Below, piece after piece: positions 17,869-28,862 of a DNA stretch of 64,000 nucleotides (the first letter of the stretch is position 1; each line of letters opens with the position of its first letter). The DNA lies in NCBI RefSeq assembly GCF_035762065.1, contig NZ_DASTPW010000036.1, positions 29,481-93,480 of the forward strand, in the 5' to 3' direction. The notes under the pieces were generated by a model. The model was given only the letters and a program-made list of their open reading frames with translations, had not been told where the DNA came from and did no database searches. A program made the translations under genes and the position numbers. Source of the DNA: Methylibium sp035762065. GTDB lineage: Bacteria; Pseudomonadota; Gammaproteobacteria; Burkholderiales; Burkholderiaceae_C.

Positions 17869-18432
17869 CTACAGGGGATAACGCGGTGGCACAGCCCCGG
17901 ACGCTGGGGATGACCCGGGCTCGCGTGCCGCCGCGATGCGCTGCACGAAGCGCTCGGGCGCGCCGAGGAAGCCGTCTTCGTAGCCGATGACGCGCAGCGC
18001 CGGCCGCAGCGCGTCTAGCAGCTCGCCGGGGCGCAGCAGGAAGTCGGGGTTCGAAGGCTTGCCGACGCTGGCGTTGCCGAGCGCGAAAGTCTCGTAGACG
18101 AGCAGGCCACCGTCGGCGAGCGCTTCGACGATCGCCGGCAGCAGCGGCCGCCACAGGTAGTTGGTAACCACCACCAGGTCGAAGCGGCGGCCGGCCAGCG
18201 GCCACGGGCCGGCTTCGAGATCGGCCACCAGCAGCTCGGCGCCGCTGCCGCGCAACGCGGCCATCGCGTCGGCATCGCGGTCGATGCCGGTGACTCGCAC
18301 GCCGCGCGCGGCGAGCCAGCGCAGGTGCCGGCCGTGCCCGCATGCCAGATCGAGCGCGGTGTGCGGGGCGCCGAAGCCGCGCGCCCAGCGCAGCACCCAT
18401 GGCGAAGGCGCGAGGCCGGCATGCGCGCTCAT
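17869..18432 (-). CDS. SAM-dependent methyltransferase (TehB-like class I fold)
   Basis: A 187-aa methyltransferase with motif I ALDLACGHGRHLRWLAARG, an acidic residue at the second strand (GIDRDADAM), and motif IV VVVTNYLWRP, then VYETFALGN. The pattern resembles TehB/UbiE-like small methyltransferases; the substrate is not known. The start ATG overlaps the stop of the truncated SDR gene (ATGA), so its translation probably depends on that upstream reading frame. Confidence 0.85.
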   Translation of the reverse strand: MSAHAGLAPSPWVLRWARGFGAPHTALDLACGHGRHLRWLAARGVRVTGIDRDADAMAALRGSGAELLVADLEAGPWPLAGRRFDLVVVTNYLWRPLLPAIVEALADGGLLVYETFALGNASVGKPSNPDFLLRPGELLDALRPALRVIGYEDGFLGAPERFVQRIAAAREPGSSPASGAVPPRYPL

Positions 18433-18725
18433 CGAGGCGTCTCGCGCTGCAGCGCCGCGCGCGCCGCGGCGTCGATGCGGCCGAAGCGCGCGACGGCCGC
18501 GGCGATCAGCCCGGTGCAATCCGCCTGCTGCGCCACGTCGCAGCGCTGCACCAGCACCGGCGTGCCGTGCGCCTCGCACTGCGCGCCGACCTGCGCGAGC
18601 TTGTCTTCGCCGCGCGCCGCCAGCACCAGCGCGAGCGCAGCGCCATCGCGCGCCGCGAGCTGGCGCGCCAGCTCGGCGCCGATGCCGTCGGACGCGCCGG
18701 TCACGACCACGACCTTCGAGGTCAT
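18429..18725 (-). pseudogene. Truncated short-chain dehydrogenase (N-terminal fragment)
   Basis: The frame encodes 98 aa with a good SDR beginning: VVVTGASDGIGAELARQL (TGxxxGIG cofactor loop), a CDV strand end and AVARFGRID. Full-length SDRs of about 250 aa continue with VLVNNAG and the catalytic Ser-Tyr-Lys. Here the sequence turns into AAARAALQRETPR and stops exactly at the start of the methyltransferase gene. About 150 residues including the active site are missing, so it cannot be a functional dehydrogenase. It may persist because it couples translation to the downstream gene. Confidence 0.7.
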
Positions 18726-18732
18726 CGCGCGA

Positions 18733-18864
18733 TCAGAAGCAGGCCCACACGCGGTTGGCCAGATCGACGATCACGTCGGGCCGCAGGTAGCTCGCGAACA
18801 CCAGCGCCAGCACCAGCGCGGCGGCGGACCACAGCAGCGAACGTCGCAGGGCAGGGCGGTTCAT
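18733..18864 (-). CDS. 43-aa single-pass membrane protein
   Basis: The short frame reads MNRPALRRSLLWSAAALVLA and then a further hydrophobic stretch to FASYLRPDVIVDLANRVWACF. It has a basic N-terminus and one predicted transmembrane helix (about residues 9-27). It sits 10 bases after the MFS stop and 7 bases before the SDR fragment on the same strand, so it is part of the same transcript. Function unknown; it could assist the transporter. The main doubt is its short length. Confidence 0.6.
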   Translation of the reverse strand: MNRPALRRSLLWSAAALVLALVFASYLRPDVIVDLANRVWACF

Positions 18865-18874
18865 CGCGCGACGA

Positions 18875-20098
18875 TCATGCGGCCACCGGCCGGGCGCGCA
18901 CGATCGCGGTTTCCCGCACCGGCAGGTTGATCAAGGCCGCGAACACGCCGAGCGCGATGCAGATGCCCCAGACCACGTCGTAGTTGCCGCTCAGGTCGTA
19001 GAGCCGTCCGCCGAGCCAGGCGCCGAGGAAGCTGCCGACCTGGTGCGAGAGGAACACGAAGCCGCCCAGCATCGAGAAGTGCCGCACGCCGAAGATCTGC
19101 GCGACCAGCGCGTTGGTCGGCGGCACCGTCGACAGCCAGAGGAAGCCCATCGCCGACGCGAAGACGTAAACGCTCGCCGGCGACAGCGGCAAGGCGAGGA
19201 AGGCCACGATCACCACAGAGCGCAGGAGGTAGATCGCGGCGAGGATGTGCCGCTTCGCGAGCCGCTGGCCCAGCACGCCGGCCAGGTAGGTGCCGAACAC
19301 GTTGAAGAGGCCGATCAGCGCGAGCGCCACCGTCGCGACCTGCGGCGACATGCCGTGGTCCTTCAGGTAGCTGGGCATGTGCACGCCGATGAACACCACC
19401 TGGAAGCCGCAGACGAAGTAGCCGGCCATGAGCAGCTGGAAGCTGCGGTAGCCGAAGGCCTCGCGCACCGCCTCGCCGATGCTCTGGTGCACGACGCCCG
19501 GCGTCGCGGCGAGCTTCGGCTCGCGCAGCCCGAAGGCCAGCGGCACGATCGCGAGCGATGCGCATCCGAGCAGGATCAGCGCCTGCTGCCAGCCGAAGAA
19601 GCCGATCAGGCTGCTTTCCACCGGCACCATCAGGAACTGGCCGAAGGAGCCGGCCGCCGCGGTGATGCCCATCGCCCAGCTGCGTTTCTCCGGCGCCACG
19701 TTGCGCCCGATCACGCCGTAGACGATCGCGTAGGTGGTGCCCGCCTGCGCCATGCCGAGCAGCAGGCCGCCGGTACCGGTGAACGCGAGGCCAGAGGTCG
19801 CGAGCGCCATGCCGACGAGGCCGACCGCGTACAGCGCCGCGCCCGCGAGCAGCACGCGGAACGCGCCGTAGCGATCGGCCAGCATGCCGGCGAACGGGCC
19901 CGCCAGGCCCCACATCAGGTTCTGCACCGCGAGCGCGAAGGCGAAGGTCTCGCGCGTCCATCCGCGCTCCATCGTCACCGGCTGCAGGAACAGGCCGAAG
20001 CCGTGCCGGATGCCCATCGACAGCGTGACGATCGCGGCACTGCAGATCAGCACCTGCGTCATCGAAAGCGCGTGGGCTCGAGTTGCCGCTGGAGTCAT
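18875..20098 (-). CDS. Major facilitator superfamily transporter
   Basis: A 407-aa protein with about 12 hydrophobic helices and the MFS loop motif (GMLADRYGAFRVLLAG between helices 2 and 3; GQRLAKRHILA between 8 and 9). The overall pattern is like the oxalate/formate and monocarboxylate antiporter group (IRHGFGLFLQPVTMERGW near the N-terminus). The substrate cannot be told from sequence. The start at 20098 is the first ATG giving a normal MFS N-terminus; a second ATG lies 36 bases downstream. Divergent from the 1004-aa candidate effector. Confidence 0.88.
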   Translation of the reverse strand: MTPAATRAHALSMTQVLICSAAIVTLSMGIRHGFGLFLQPVTMERGWTRETFAFALAVQNLMWGLAGPFAGMLADRYGAFRVLLAGAALYAVGLVGMALATSGLAFTGTGGLLLGMAQAGTTYAIVYGVIGRNVAPEKRSWAMGITAAAGSFGQFLMVPVESSLIGFFGWQQALILLGCASLAIVPLAFGLREPKLAATPGVVHQSIGEAVREAFGYRSFQLLMAGYFVCGFQVVFIGVHMPSYLKDHGMSPQVATVALALIGLFNVFGTYLAGVLGQRLAKRHILAAIYLLRSVVIVAFLALPLSPASVYVFASAMGFLWLSTVPPTNALVAQIFGVRHFSMLGGFVFLSHQVGSFLGAWLGGRLYDLSGNYDVVWGICIALGVFAALINLPVRETAIVRARPVAA

Positions 20099-20200
20099 CG
20101 AACCACTATATCGAGCAGGGCACGGCCTCGGCCGCTTTTCGCGGCGCAGCGCCGTGCCTCGAGGGCCGTCGCGATGCATCGATGCGCCGGCGTGCGGCGC

Positions 20201-20262
20201 TTCGCGCACGCGCACCTCGGTTCGCATCCGGGACGGGACGCCCGTCGACAACGCCGCAGGAT
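20201..20262 (+). promoter_or_regulatory. Perfect PIP box with -10 element upstream of the 1004-aa gene
   Basis: TTCGC (20201-20205), 15 bases, TTCGC (20221-20225): an exact plant-inducible-promoter box. CAGGAT (20257-20262) matches the YANNNT -10 element, 31 bases after the box, within the 30-32 spacing known for HrpX-regulated promoters. Predicted transcription start is near 20269, 29 bases before the ATG at 20298. Confidence 0.82.
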
Positions 20263-20297
20263 GCGTCCGTCGCCCTCGCGTCACCCGTGCTCCGGCC

Positions 20298-23200
20298 ATG
20301 CGCCTTCCTGGACTTTCACGCCATCTGCGGCCGCCGGCACGCGCATCTGCGGCCACGGAGGCGTCCGTACCGTCGCAGCGGCGCGCGCAAACCCGCCCGG
20401 GGCTCGACCCCGGTGGCCTGCCGCCTCGACGCCCAGCAAATGCAGGCGCAGATCACGCGCGGCCGTCCCACCCTTTTCCCGGCGTGTCGACGCCGGTCGC
20501 GGGCCAGCCGCCGCTCGATCGATCCGACGACATCGGGCGCATCGCTGCGGATGTCGCCGCCGTCTTCGACGCCCAGGCCGACGAGCTCCGGGCCGTGCTC
20601 GATACGGTCGGTCCGGTATCGAGGCGGGCACGCATGCATCTCGAACTGGCGCTGCAGTCCTACGACGTGCTGCGGCTACAGCCACTCGCGCAGGCCACGC
20701 CCGAGCACGCTGCGCAGCTCGCGGTGTCGCTCGTGGGCGGTGCGCGCACGGCGATCGACCGGTTGATGCAACACGATGCGACCGGTGCCTCGCAGCAGCC
20801 GGCCGCCGCCGCGCTTGCTGCCTTGCAGCCCTTCGTCGCCCGGGCCGAAGCCTTTCAGGCCGCCAAGCCATTCGCGGATCTGGTCGAGCGCCTCCAGTTG
20901 CGGCGCAGCGGCACCTATTTCCAGCTCGGGCCGGCGTTCTCGGAGAGCGTTCGCCAAGCCCGGGAGGTGGTTGACGACCTCGCACGCCTGATGCGCGCCG
21001 TGCGGCCGATTTCGCGATCGGCGGCCCGCGAGCTGGAGAACGCGGCGCAGCTGCTCAAGGCGTCGGTCGACGCAGGGCAGGCGCCCGACGCGCCGACGAG
21101 CGCGCGGGCCGCCGAGTGGGTCGGTGCCGCCAACGTACGCCTGCGCGAGCGTGCCGCCTCCGCCCTTACAGGATCGACACAGATGGCGCACATCGCGAGC
21201 CTGCTCGAGCCTGTGCGCGACAAGCTCAACAGCGTTCATGCGCGGCAACTGCTCGCCGCCGCGACGCATCCCAGGTCCCTCACGGCGCAAGAGGTCGGCC
21301 GGCTGCGCGCGGCGGCCGACGCGCTGAACACGCTGCGCTTCAACCCGCCGGCGAACGCCACGACGCGGGACGACGTGGCTGCTTGGAGGCTTGCACTGGA
21401 GGGCGCTCGCCTGGAGATCGCGCGCACGATGTCCGCCATCGCGCATCGGGACTTGCTGCCGCCTGCGCCGGCGAACCTGGCGTCGAGCCGCCTGCTGCGG
21501 GCTTCCGCGCTCCTGCTGGAGCATGCCGATCCGCGGTTCGTGTCGGTGGCTGCGACTGACTCCCGCGGCCGGCATCTGCTGATGTCGCTCCTGATGGCCG
21601 CGCACGCGCACCAGCGGTGGACCGCCCATCTCGGCAAGCCTGCGGCGCAGCTGCTTCCGATCGTGTACGACGAGCAGGAAACCAGCAGCTTCGCTACGGT
21701 GTTCATGGGCGCGATGGGTGGTAGTTCTCATCTGCGCGTCGGAGGCGCGGCGCTTCACGTTCCGAACATGGCGGTGATGGCTCACGAGTCGGTGCACATG
21801 GCACAGAACAACGCGAGGCGCATGCCGCAGTGGGGCGGCTCGGTCGGCCCCCGCCGCCCGGACGACCCGCTGCCACCGAGCCGCGTCGGCCATTTGGAAA
21901 CCAGCGTTTCGCTGCGCCCGGGAGACGCCGCCCCGCCAACGCCGACAGGTGCGAGCAGCGATGTCCAGGAGTTCGTCGCGGCGCTGAGCTACGTGAACAA
22001 TCCGCGCGAGATCCAGGCTTTCATGGAGGGCGCGGCGGTCCACCGGCTCGGTGATCGCGACGCCGCCGGCGCTTTCCCGCCCTCGCTCTTTCCATTGCCT
22101 GCCTGGAGCCGGCTCGCGGCATTGCTCACCGAGGCCGCCTCGACGCTGCAGGCGCCCGTCGCCGACGGTGCGTTCCTGTTCGACGCCAGCGTGCATCCGG
22201 AAGCCGCCGGCCATGCCGAACGCATCCTGCATGCCACGGCGAGGCTGCACGACGCGCGCGCGTCGAAGGCATGGTCGGCCGGGCACGACACCGACTTGTT
22301 CCGCGTGATGGACGGGCTTGCACGGGCGCAGGCGAACGACCCCGCGGCAAGCGGCACGGTCCGGCTCGCGGCCATCGCATCGCAGCTGGTGGACTTCGCG
22401 GACCGCGTCGCCTACGCGGCGGGCGACGCGATCCACTCGCCCGCCGGCGTCGACGCCGCGCCGCAGCGTTTCGCCGAGGCGTCGCGCGCGCCGGGGGCGA
22501 CCCTGGTCTCGCTCGTCGGCGCCGAGGCGCGGCGCGTGCTGCGGCGCGAGCTCCGGGGGATCGAAACCCTCCCGGACGCGCTGGCCGCCTCCAAGAGGGA
22601 CAGCGGCTTCACGACCGCCGTCCGGCAGATCGTGTCGAAGCACGCGCAGGGCGTCGTGCCGACGCCCGCCGAGGTGGGCGACGCGGTGATGCGCCTGTCG
22701 GCGTCCTTGCTCGGCGTGCCTCTCGAGACCGTGCCCGAAATCCTCGCGCCCGAGGTCAACCTGTACCGCGCGCCTTCGATGCAGCTGTGGCATGTGCCGG
22801 GGCTGAACGTCGCGCCGGGACAAAGGCGCAAGGCGGTCTTCGAAGCCGCCAGCTGGCAGCTGCACGTGCCGCTGCAGATCTTGAGCGAGCCGGCGAAGCT
22901 GGAGTCGCGGCTCGCGGGCATGGCCGCCGAGGTGGCCTATGCCACGGTCGCGCTGCGCATGCTCCGCGCGGAGCCCGAACGGGCGCGCGCCGCCCTCGGC
23001 CTCGACCTTCCCATGAGCTGGCTCGCCTCCATCGCCGAGGCCGCCGAGCGTGTCCTGGCGCCTTTCGACCGGGCGGTGAAGCCGCCGCCGGCGCTGGCGC
23101 TGCGCCTGCTGCTGCACGAGCTTCCGCCGCTCGCGACCGACAGCCAGTGGCATCTCGGCGAGCGTGCGGCGGTCAAGGCCAACGCAGCGAGCGATCCCGT

Positions 23201-23312
23201 CTCTCGCGAGGCGTACGAGGCGCGCTCGCTGCAGAGGTGGCAGCTGCAGTCCGTGGCATGGCGCCGCGCCGTCGTCGCGGCCGGCGCGCAGGAGGCGGCC
23301 TCGTCCGCTTGA
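20298..23312 (+). CDS. Candidate type III effector with HExxH metalloprotease motif, 1004 aa
   Basis: A 1004-aa protein without signal peptide or clear transmembrane segment. Residues 1-80 are Ser/Pro/Arg-rich with no acidic residue in the first dozen, as in Hrp-secreted effectors. The body is helical and alanine-rich. H496-E-S-V-H500 followed by MAQNN (AHESVHMAQ) matches the zinc-binding HExxH helix of gluzincin proteases, and NPREIQAFMEG some 75 residues later could supply the third ligand. The motif resembles the HExxHxxQ helix of DUF4157-type toxin domains, but no named family is recognised. The ATG at 20298 is the first in frame after the predicted transcription start of a perfect PIP promoter. 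It lies alone between the MFS gene and parE; no adjacent chaperone gene. Secretion and proteolysis are inferences. Confidence 0.75.
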   Translation: MRLPGLSRHLRPPARASAATEASVPSQRRAQTRPGLDPGGLPPRRPANAGADHARPSHPFPGVSTPVAGQPPLDRSDDIGRIAADVAAVFDAQADELRAVLDTVGPVSRRARMHLELALQSYDVLRLQPLAQATPEHAAQLAVSLVGGARTAIDRLMQHDATGASQQPAAAALAALQPFVARAEAFQAAKPFADLVERLQLRRSGTYFQLGPAFSESVRQAREVVDDLARLMRAVRPISRSAARELENAAQLLKASVDAGQAPDAPTSARAAEWVGAANVRLRERAASALTGSTQMAHIASLLEPVRDKLNSVHARQLLAAATHPRSLTAQEVGRLRAAADALNTLRFNPPANATTRDDVAAWRLALEGARLEIARTMSAIAHRDLLPPAPANLASSRLLRASALLLEHADPRFVSVAATDSRGRHLLMSLLMAAHAHQRWTAHLGKPAAQLLPIVYDEQETSSFATVFMGAMGGSSHLRVGGAALHVPNMAVMAHESVHMAQNNARRMPQWGGSVGPRRPDDPLPPSRVGHLETSVSLRPGDAAPPTPTGASSDVQEFVAALSYVNNPREIQAFMEGAAVHRLGDRDAAGAFPPSLFPLPAWSRLAALLTEAASTLQAPVADGAFLFDASVHPEAAGHAERILHATARLHDARASKAWSAGHDTDLFRVMDGLARAQANDPAASGTVRLAAIASQLVDFADRVAYAAGDAIHSPAGVDAAPQRFAEASRAPGATLVSLVGAEARRVLRRELRGIETLPDALAASKRDSGFTTAVRQIVSKHAQGVVPTPAEVGDAVMRLSASLLGVPLETVPEILAPEVNLYRAPSMQLWHVPGLNVAPGQRRKAVFEAASWQLHVPLQILSEPAKLESRLAGMAAEVAYATVALRMLRAEPERARAALGLDLPMSWLASIAEAAERVLAPFDRAVKPPPALALRLLLHELPPLATDSQWHLGERAAVKANAASDPVSREAYEARSLQRWQLQSVAWRRAVVAAGAQEAASSA

Positions 23313-23402
23313 GGCGGGCCGTGGGCCGCCCCGCGCCGCGCGCGGCCCCCGGGAGACCCCTCAACGGCTCCCTAGAATCCGCCGCCGCTGAGGATCGCAT
23401 CC

Positions 23403-25400
<1,998 letters not shown>

Positions 25401-25501
25401 GGGGTTGCGCGCGGCGGGCGTCGGCGCCGCGCGTGGGCCTTCTGCGGGCGGTCGTACGCGCATAACAATCCGCCGCCCTCGGTACGCAAGCTGTCGCCAC
25501 C

Positions 25502-26998
25502 GTGCACCCAACGCCTCACCCGATCGAGCCCGGCCCGCCCGGCACGGGCCACTTGCCTAAAGCGCTGCTGGACGAGCTGCGCTTTCGAGCCGATCCGTTG
25601 GCCGACGCCACCATCGCGCGCATCCTCGGCCCCTGGGCCGAAACGCTCGAAGGGGCCGATGCCGCCGAGCTGATCGATCGGCAGCAGCCGCGCTGGCAGC
25701 GCCTCGAGGCGGTCACGCGCGCCTTCGCCGGCTGGGCCTGCAATGCCGACGTGCAGGCGTGGCGGCCGCCGGCCGATCTGCCCCGGGACATCGCCGCGGC
25801 CTTGGTCGACTACCTGAGCGGGGCGTGCACGCTGCCGACGTGGGCGGATGCCGCGCTCATCGCGCGTGCCGAGCAGGTGTTCTTCGAGCACGGGCCGCTG
25901 TCGTGCGCGCTGCTGTTCTGCGCCAGCCTGCCGGAGTGCTACGTCGTGCCCGACCTGGCCGAGGTGCTGCACGCCACCGGCCAGCTGGAGCAGCGCACCG
26001 AGTACCGCGTGCGCTCCACCGCCGCGATGGTCTTCCCCGTGATGATGCGCGGCGGCCTCGCCACGCCGCAGGGCGGCGGCGTCGCGCAGGTGCTCAAGGT
26101 GCGGCTGATCCATGCGACGGTGCGCAACCTGCTGCTGCGCGGCGAGCCGGCGCAGGCGGTGGCCGCGCTGTCCGCGTCGGGCCCCGAGCGGGCGGCCGCA
26201 GGTGCCGGCTTCGTGGAGCCGCTGGCTGCGCTGCGCGGCACGCCGCACATGCATCACGCGCTGTACGCGCATGGCTGGAAGCTCGGCGACGACGGTCTGC
26301 CCTGCAACCAGGAAGAGCTGGCCTACACGCTGCTGACCTTCGGCTACGTGTTCCTGCGCGGCCTGCGCACGCTCGGGCTCGGCCTGAGCGCGCACGACGA
26401 GGCGGCCACGCTGCATGCCTGGAACGTGATGGCGTCGCTGGTGGGCGTCGAGGAGCGCCTGATGGCGCACACGATGGCCGAGGCCGAAGCGCTGTTCGCG
26501 CAGCTGCAGGCGCGCGGCCGCGCCGATCGCGTCGCGCCCGATCCGCGCGCGCCGCTCGGCCGCGCCCTGATGCGGACGCTGGCCGACGCGATCCCGCTCG
26601 GCGCGGCGAAGAGCTTTCCGCTCCTGCTGTCGCGCGAGCTGTGCGGCGCGGCGACGTCGCGCGACATCGGCATCGACGGCGCGAGCCTGCCGGTGCCCTG
26701 GACCGCGCGCGCGCTGTTCGGCTGCATCCGGCTCGCGGTGCGCGGGATCGACGCGCTCGGGCGCTGCTTCTCGCCCGAGTTCTCGATCACGCGAACCTGT
26801 GTGCGCATGCTCGGCTACCACTTCGTCAGCCGGCTGCTGATGGACCAGACGCGGCCGCTGAAGCTGCCGGAGCCGGTGCGCAGCCAGGTGCGGCGGACCA
26901 TGGCCGCCTGGGGTCACGATCCGCGCGCGCCGCGCTGGCTGAACACGCTCGAAGACGGCTTCACGGTGAAGGGGCAGTGGGATGCGTCGCCTCGTTGA
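25502..26998 (+). CDS. MpaB-like (DUF2236) oxygenase-family protein
   Basis: A 498-aa protein of the MpaB/latex-clearing-protein-like family (DUF2236), some members of which are haem-dependent oxygenases. Recognisable stretches are STAAMVFPVMMRGG, KVRLIHATVRNLLL, CNQEELAYTLLTFGYVFLRGL and HAWNVMASLVGVEERLM. The His/Arg spacing in the KVRLIHATVR helix fits a haem site. It starts with GTG at 25502. No signal peptide is seen. Its end overlaps the start of the diguanylate cyclase by 17 bases. Substrate unknown. Confidence 0.78.
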   Translation: MHPTPHPIEPGPPGTGHLPKALLDELRFRADPLADATIARILGPWAETLEGADAAELIDRQQPRWQRLEAVTRAFAGWACNADVQAWRPPADLPRDIAAALVDYLSGACTLPTWADAALIARAEQVFFEHGPLSCALLFCASLPECYVVPDLAEVLHATGQLEQRTEYRVRSTAAMVFPVMMRGGLATPQGGGVAQVLKVRLIHATVRNLLLRGEPAQAVAALSASGPERAAAGAGFVEPLAALRGTPHMHHALYAHGWKLGDDGLPCNQEELAYTLLTFGYVFLRGLRTLGLGLSAHDEAATLHAWNVMASLVGVEERLMAHTMAEAEALFAQLQARGRADRVAPDPRAPLGRALMRTLADAIPLGAAKSFPLLLSRELCGAATSRDIGIDGASLPVPWTARALFGCIRLAVRGIDALGRCFSPEFSITRTCVRMLGYHFVSRLLMDQTRPLKLPEPVRSQVRRTMAAWGHDPRAPRWLNTLEDGFTVKGQWDASPR

Positions 26999-28754
26999 GA
27001 CCTGGCTCGTGCTGCTCGCGCTGGTGCTGGCAGCCGGTGCCGCACATGCCGGGCCCGCGGCGACGCCGCTGCTGCTGGACGACCGCAACGAGCGCGTGCA
27101 CGCCTGGCCGGCGGTCACGACGCTGAGCGATGCGTCCAAGGCCTTGACGCTGGAAGGCGCCATCGCCGCGCGCGACGCCCTGACGCGGCCGAGCACCGCC
27201 GCGGCCACGCTCGGCCTGCGCCGCGACGCCGTCTGGGTGCATGTGCCGATCGCGGTGTCGCCCGAGTCGGACGGCCACTGGCTGCTCGACATCAACTACG
27301 CCGTGCTCAACCGCATCGACGTGCACCTGCTCGACGCACAGGGCGCGCCCGTGCAGCAGGCGCGGCTGGGCAACCTCCAGCCGCTCGCCGAGCGCCCCCT
27401 GCCGAGCCGCGCACACACCGTCGAACTGGCGTTGTCACCCGGCGCACGCTACGAGCTGTGGCTGCGCGTGGAGACCCTGGGCGCAATGATCCTGCCGATC
27501 AGCTTCAACAAGCCCTCGGCGTTCCTGAGCCGCGCGCTGGCCGAGCAGATGCTGCAGGGCCTGCTTGCCGGCATGGGCCTGTGCCTCGTGTGCTACAGCC
27601 TGCTGCAGTGGTTCAGCGTGCGCGAGAGCCTGCTGATCAAGTACGCGCTGCTGATCGGCGGCGGCATCCTGTTCTCGGTCGTCCAGTTCGGCATCGGCGC
27701 GCAGTACCTGTGGCCCGGCAACCGCTGGCTGGAGACCCACCTCGCCGCGCTGTCCGCGCTCACCGCCGCCGCGGGCACCTTCCTCTTCGTCGAGGACGTC
27801 CTGCGCGGCACCGAGCGGCACCGCTGGTTCAGCCCCGTGATGAAGGGCGGCGCGGCACTGCTCGGCGCGGTGGGCCTGGCGTACGCACTTGACGTGATCG
27901 ACGTGCACGCCGTCAGCGCCGTGATCGGCACCGTGGGCCTCGCACCCGCGCTGATGGGCCTGCCCGGCGCCGTCCAGCGCGCCCGGCGCGGCGAGAGCGT
28001 CGGCTGGTACTTCATCGTCGCGTGGATCGGCTACTTCATCACCACCGCCGTGATGGTGGCGGTGATCCGCGGGCGCGCGCCCGCCACGTTCTGGACCCTG
28101 CATTCGTTCCAGTTCGGCGCCACGCTGGACATGCTGATCTTCCTGCGCGTGCTGGCGTTGCGGCTGTACGCCGTGCACGACCAGGCGCTGCTGCGCGCCA
28201 CCGAGCGCGACCAGGCGCTGTCGCTCGCCCAGACCGACGCGCTGACCGGCCTGCCCAACCGCCGAGGCCTGCACGCGGCGCTGGAGCGCTACCTGCCGCA
28301 GTGCGGCCCGACGCAGCTGCTGGCGGTCTACCTGCTCGACCTCAACGGCTTCAAGCAGGTCAACGACCGCCACGGCCACGAGACCGGCGACCACCTGCTC
28401 GTCGCCGCCGGCGAGCGGCTGCGCAACAGCCTGCGCACCAGCGACATGGTCGCGCGCCTGGGCGGCGACGAGTTCGTGGTGCTCGCGATGGGCCTGCATT
28501 CGGACGAGCGGGCGCGCGACCTCGCGGCGCAGCTCACGCAGGCGTTCGACGAGCCGCTGGTCGCGCTGGGCCTGCCCTACCGGCTCGGCGCCACCGTCGG
28601 CCATGCGCTGGCGCCGCGCGACGGCACCGATGCCGACACGCTGCTCCGGTGCGCGGACGCGGCGATGTACGCCGGCAAGTCGAGGAGCCGCGAGGTGGTC
28701 GGCGAATCGACGACCCAGGGCGGCTCGTTCGACACGGCGCCGGCGAGGTTGTAG
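26982..28754 (+). CDS. Membrane diguanylate cyclase (7TMR-DISM sensor + GGDEF)
   Basis: A 590-aa protein: signal peptide (1-23, ending AGAAHA), extracytoplasmic DISMED2-like sensory domain (about 35-180), seven-helix membrane domain (about 190-390) and a C-terminal GGDEF domain. The active site is intact (LGGDEF, residues 494-498) and the inhibitory I-site RTSD (485-488) lies five residues before it, so it should make cyclic di-GMP under product control. The sensory part of this class is thought to bind carbohydrates or related small molecules. Overlaps the MpaB-like gene by 17 bases. Confidence 0.92.
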   Translation: MRRLVETWLVLLALVLAAGAAHAGPAATPLLLDDRNERVHAWPAVTTLSDASKALTLEGAIAARDALTRPSTAAATLGLRRDAVWVHVPIAVSPESDGHWLLDINYAVLNRIDVHLLDAQGAPVQQARLGNLQPLAERPLPSRAHTVELALSPGARYELWLRVETLGAMILPISFNKPSAFLSRALAEQMLQGLLAGMGLCLVCYSLLQWFSVRESLLIKYALLIGGGILFSVVQFGIGAQYLWPGNRWLETHLAALSALTAAAGTFLFVEDVLRGTERHRWFSPVMKGGAALLGAVGLAYALDVIDVHAVSAVIGTVGLAPALMGLPGAVQRARRGESVGWYFIVAWIGYFITTAVMVAVIRGRAPATFWTLHSFQFGATLDMLIFLRVLALRLYAVHDQALLRATERDQALSLAQTDALTGLPNRRGLHAALERYLPQCGPTQLLAVYLLDLNGFKQVNDRHGHETGDHLLVAAGERLRNSLRTSDMVARLGGDEFVVLAMGLHSDERARDLAAQLTQAFDEPLVALGLPYRLGATVGHALAPRDGTDADTLLRCADAAMYAGKSRSREVVGESTTQGGSFDTAPARL

Positions 28755-28862
28755 AGCTCGCCGGGGAGGCCTGCGGGCGGTCGCCGACCGCGCGCGGCGT
28801 CCCGCACGCGCCATTGGGTACCCTGCGGGCTCCGTCGCCACGACGCTCGAACAGGGCCGCGC

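Noticed and set aside
19884..20297. N-terminal extension of the 1004-aa protein to 19884
   Set aside because: It would overlap the MFS coding region and lie upstream of the predicted transcription start; the extension is low-complexity shadow sequence.
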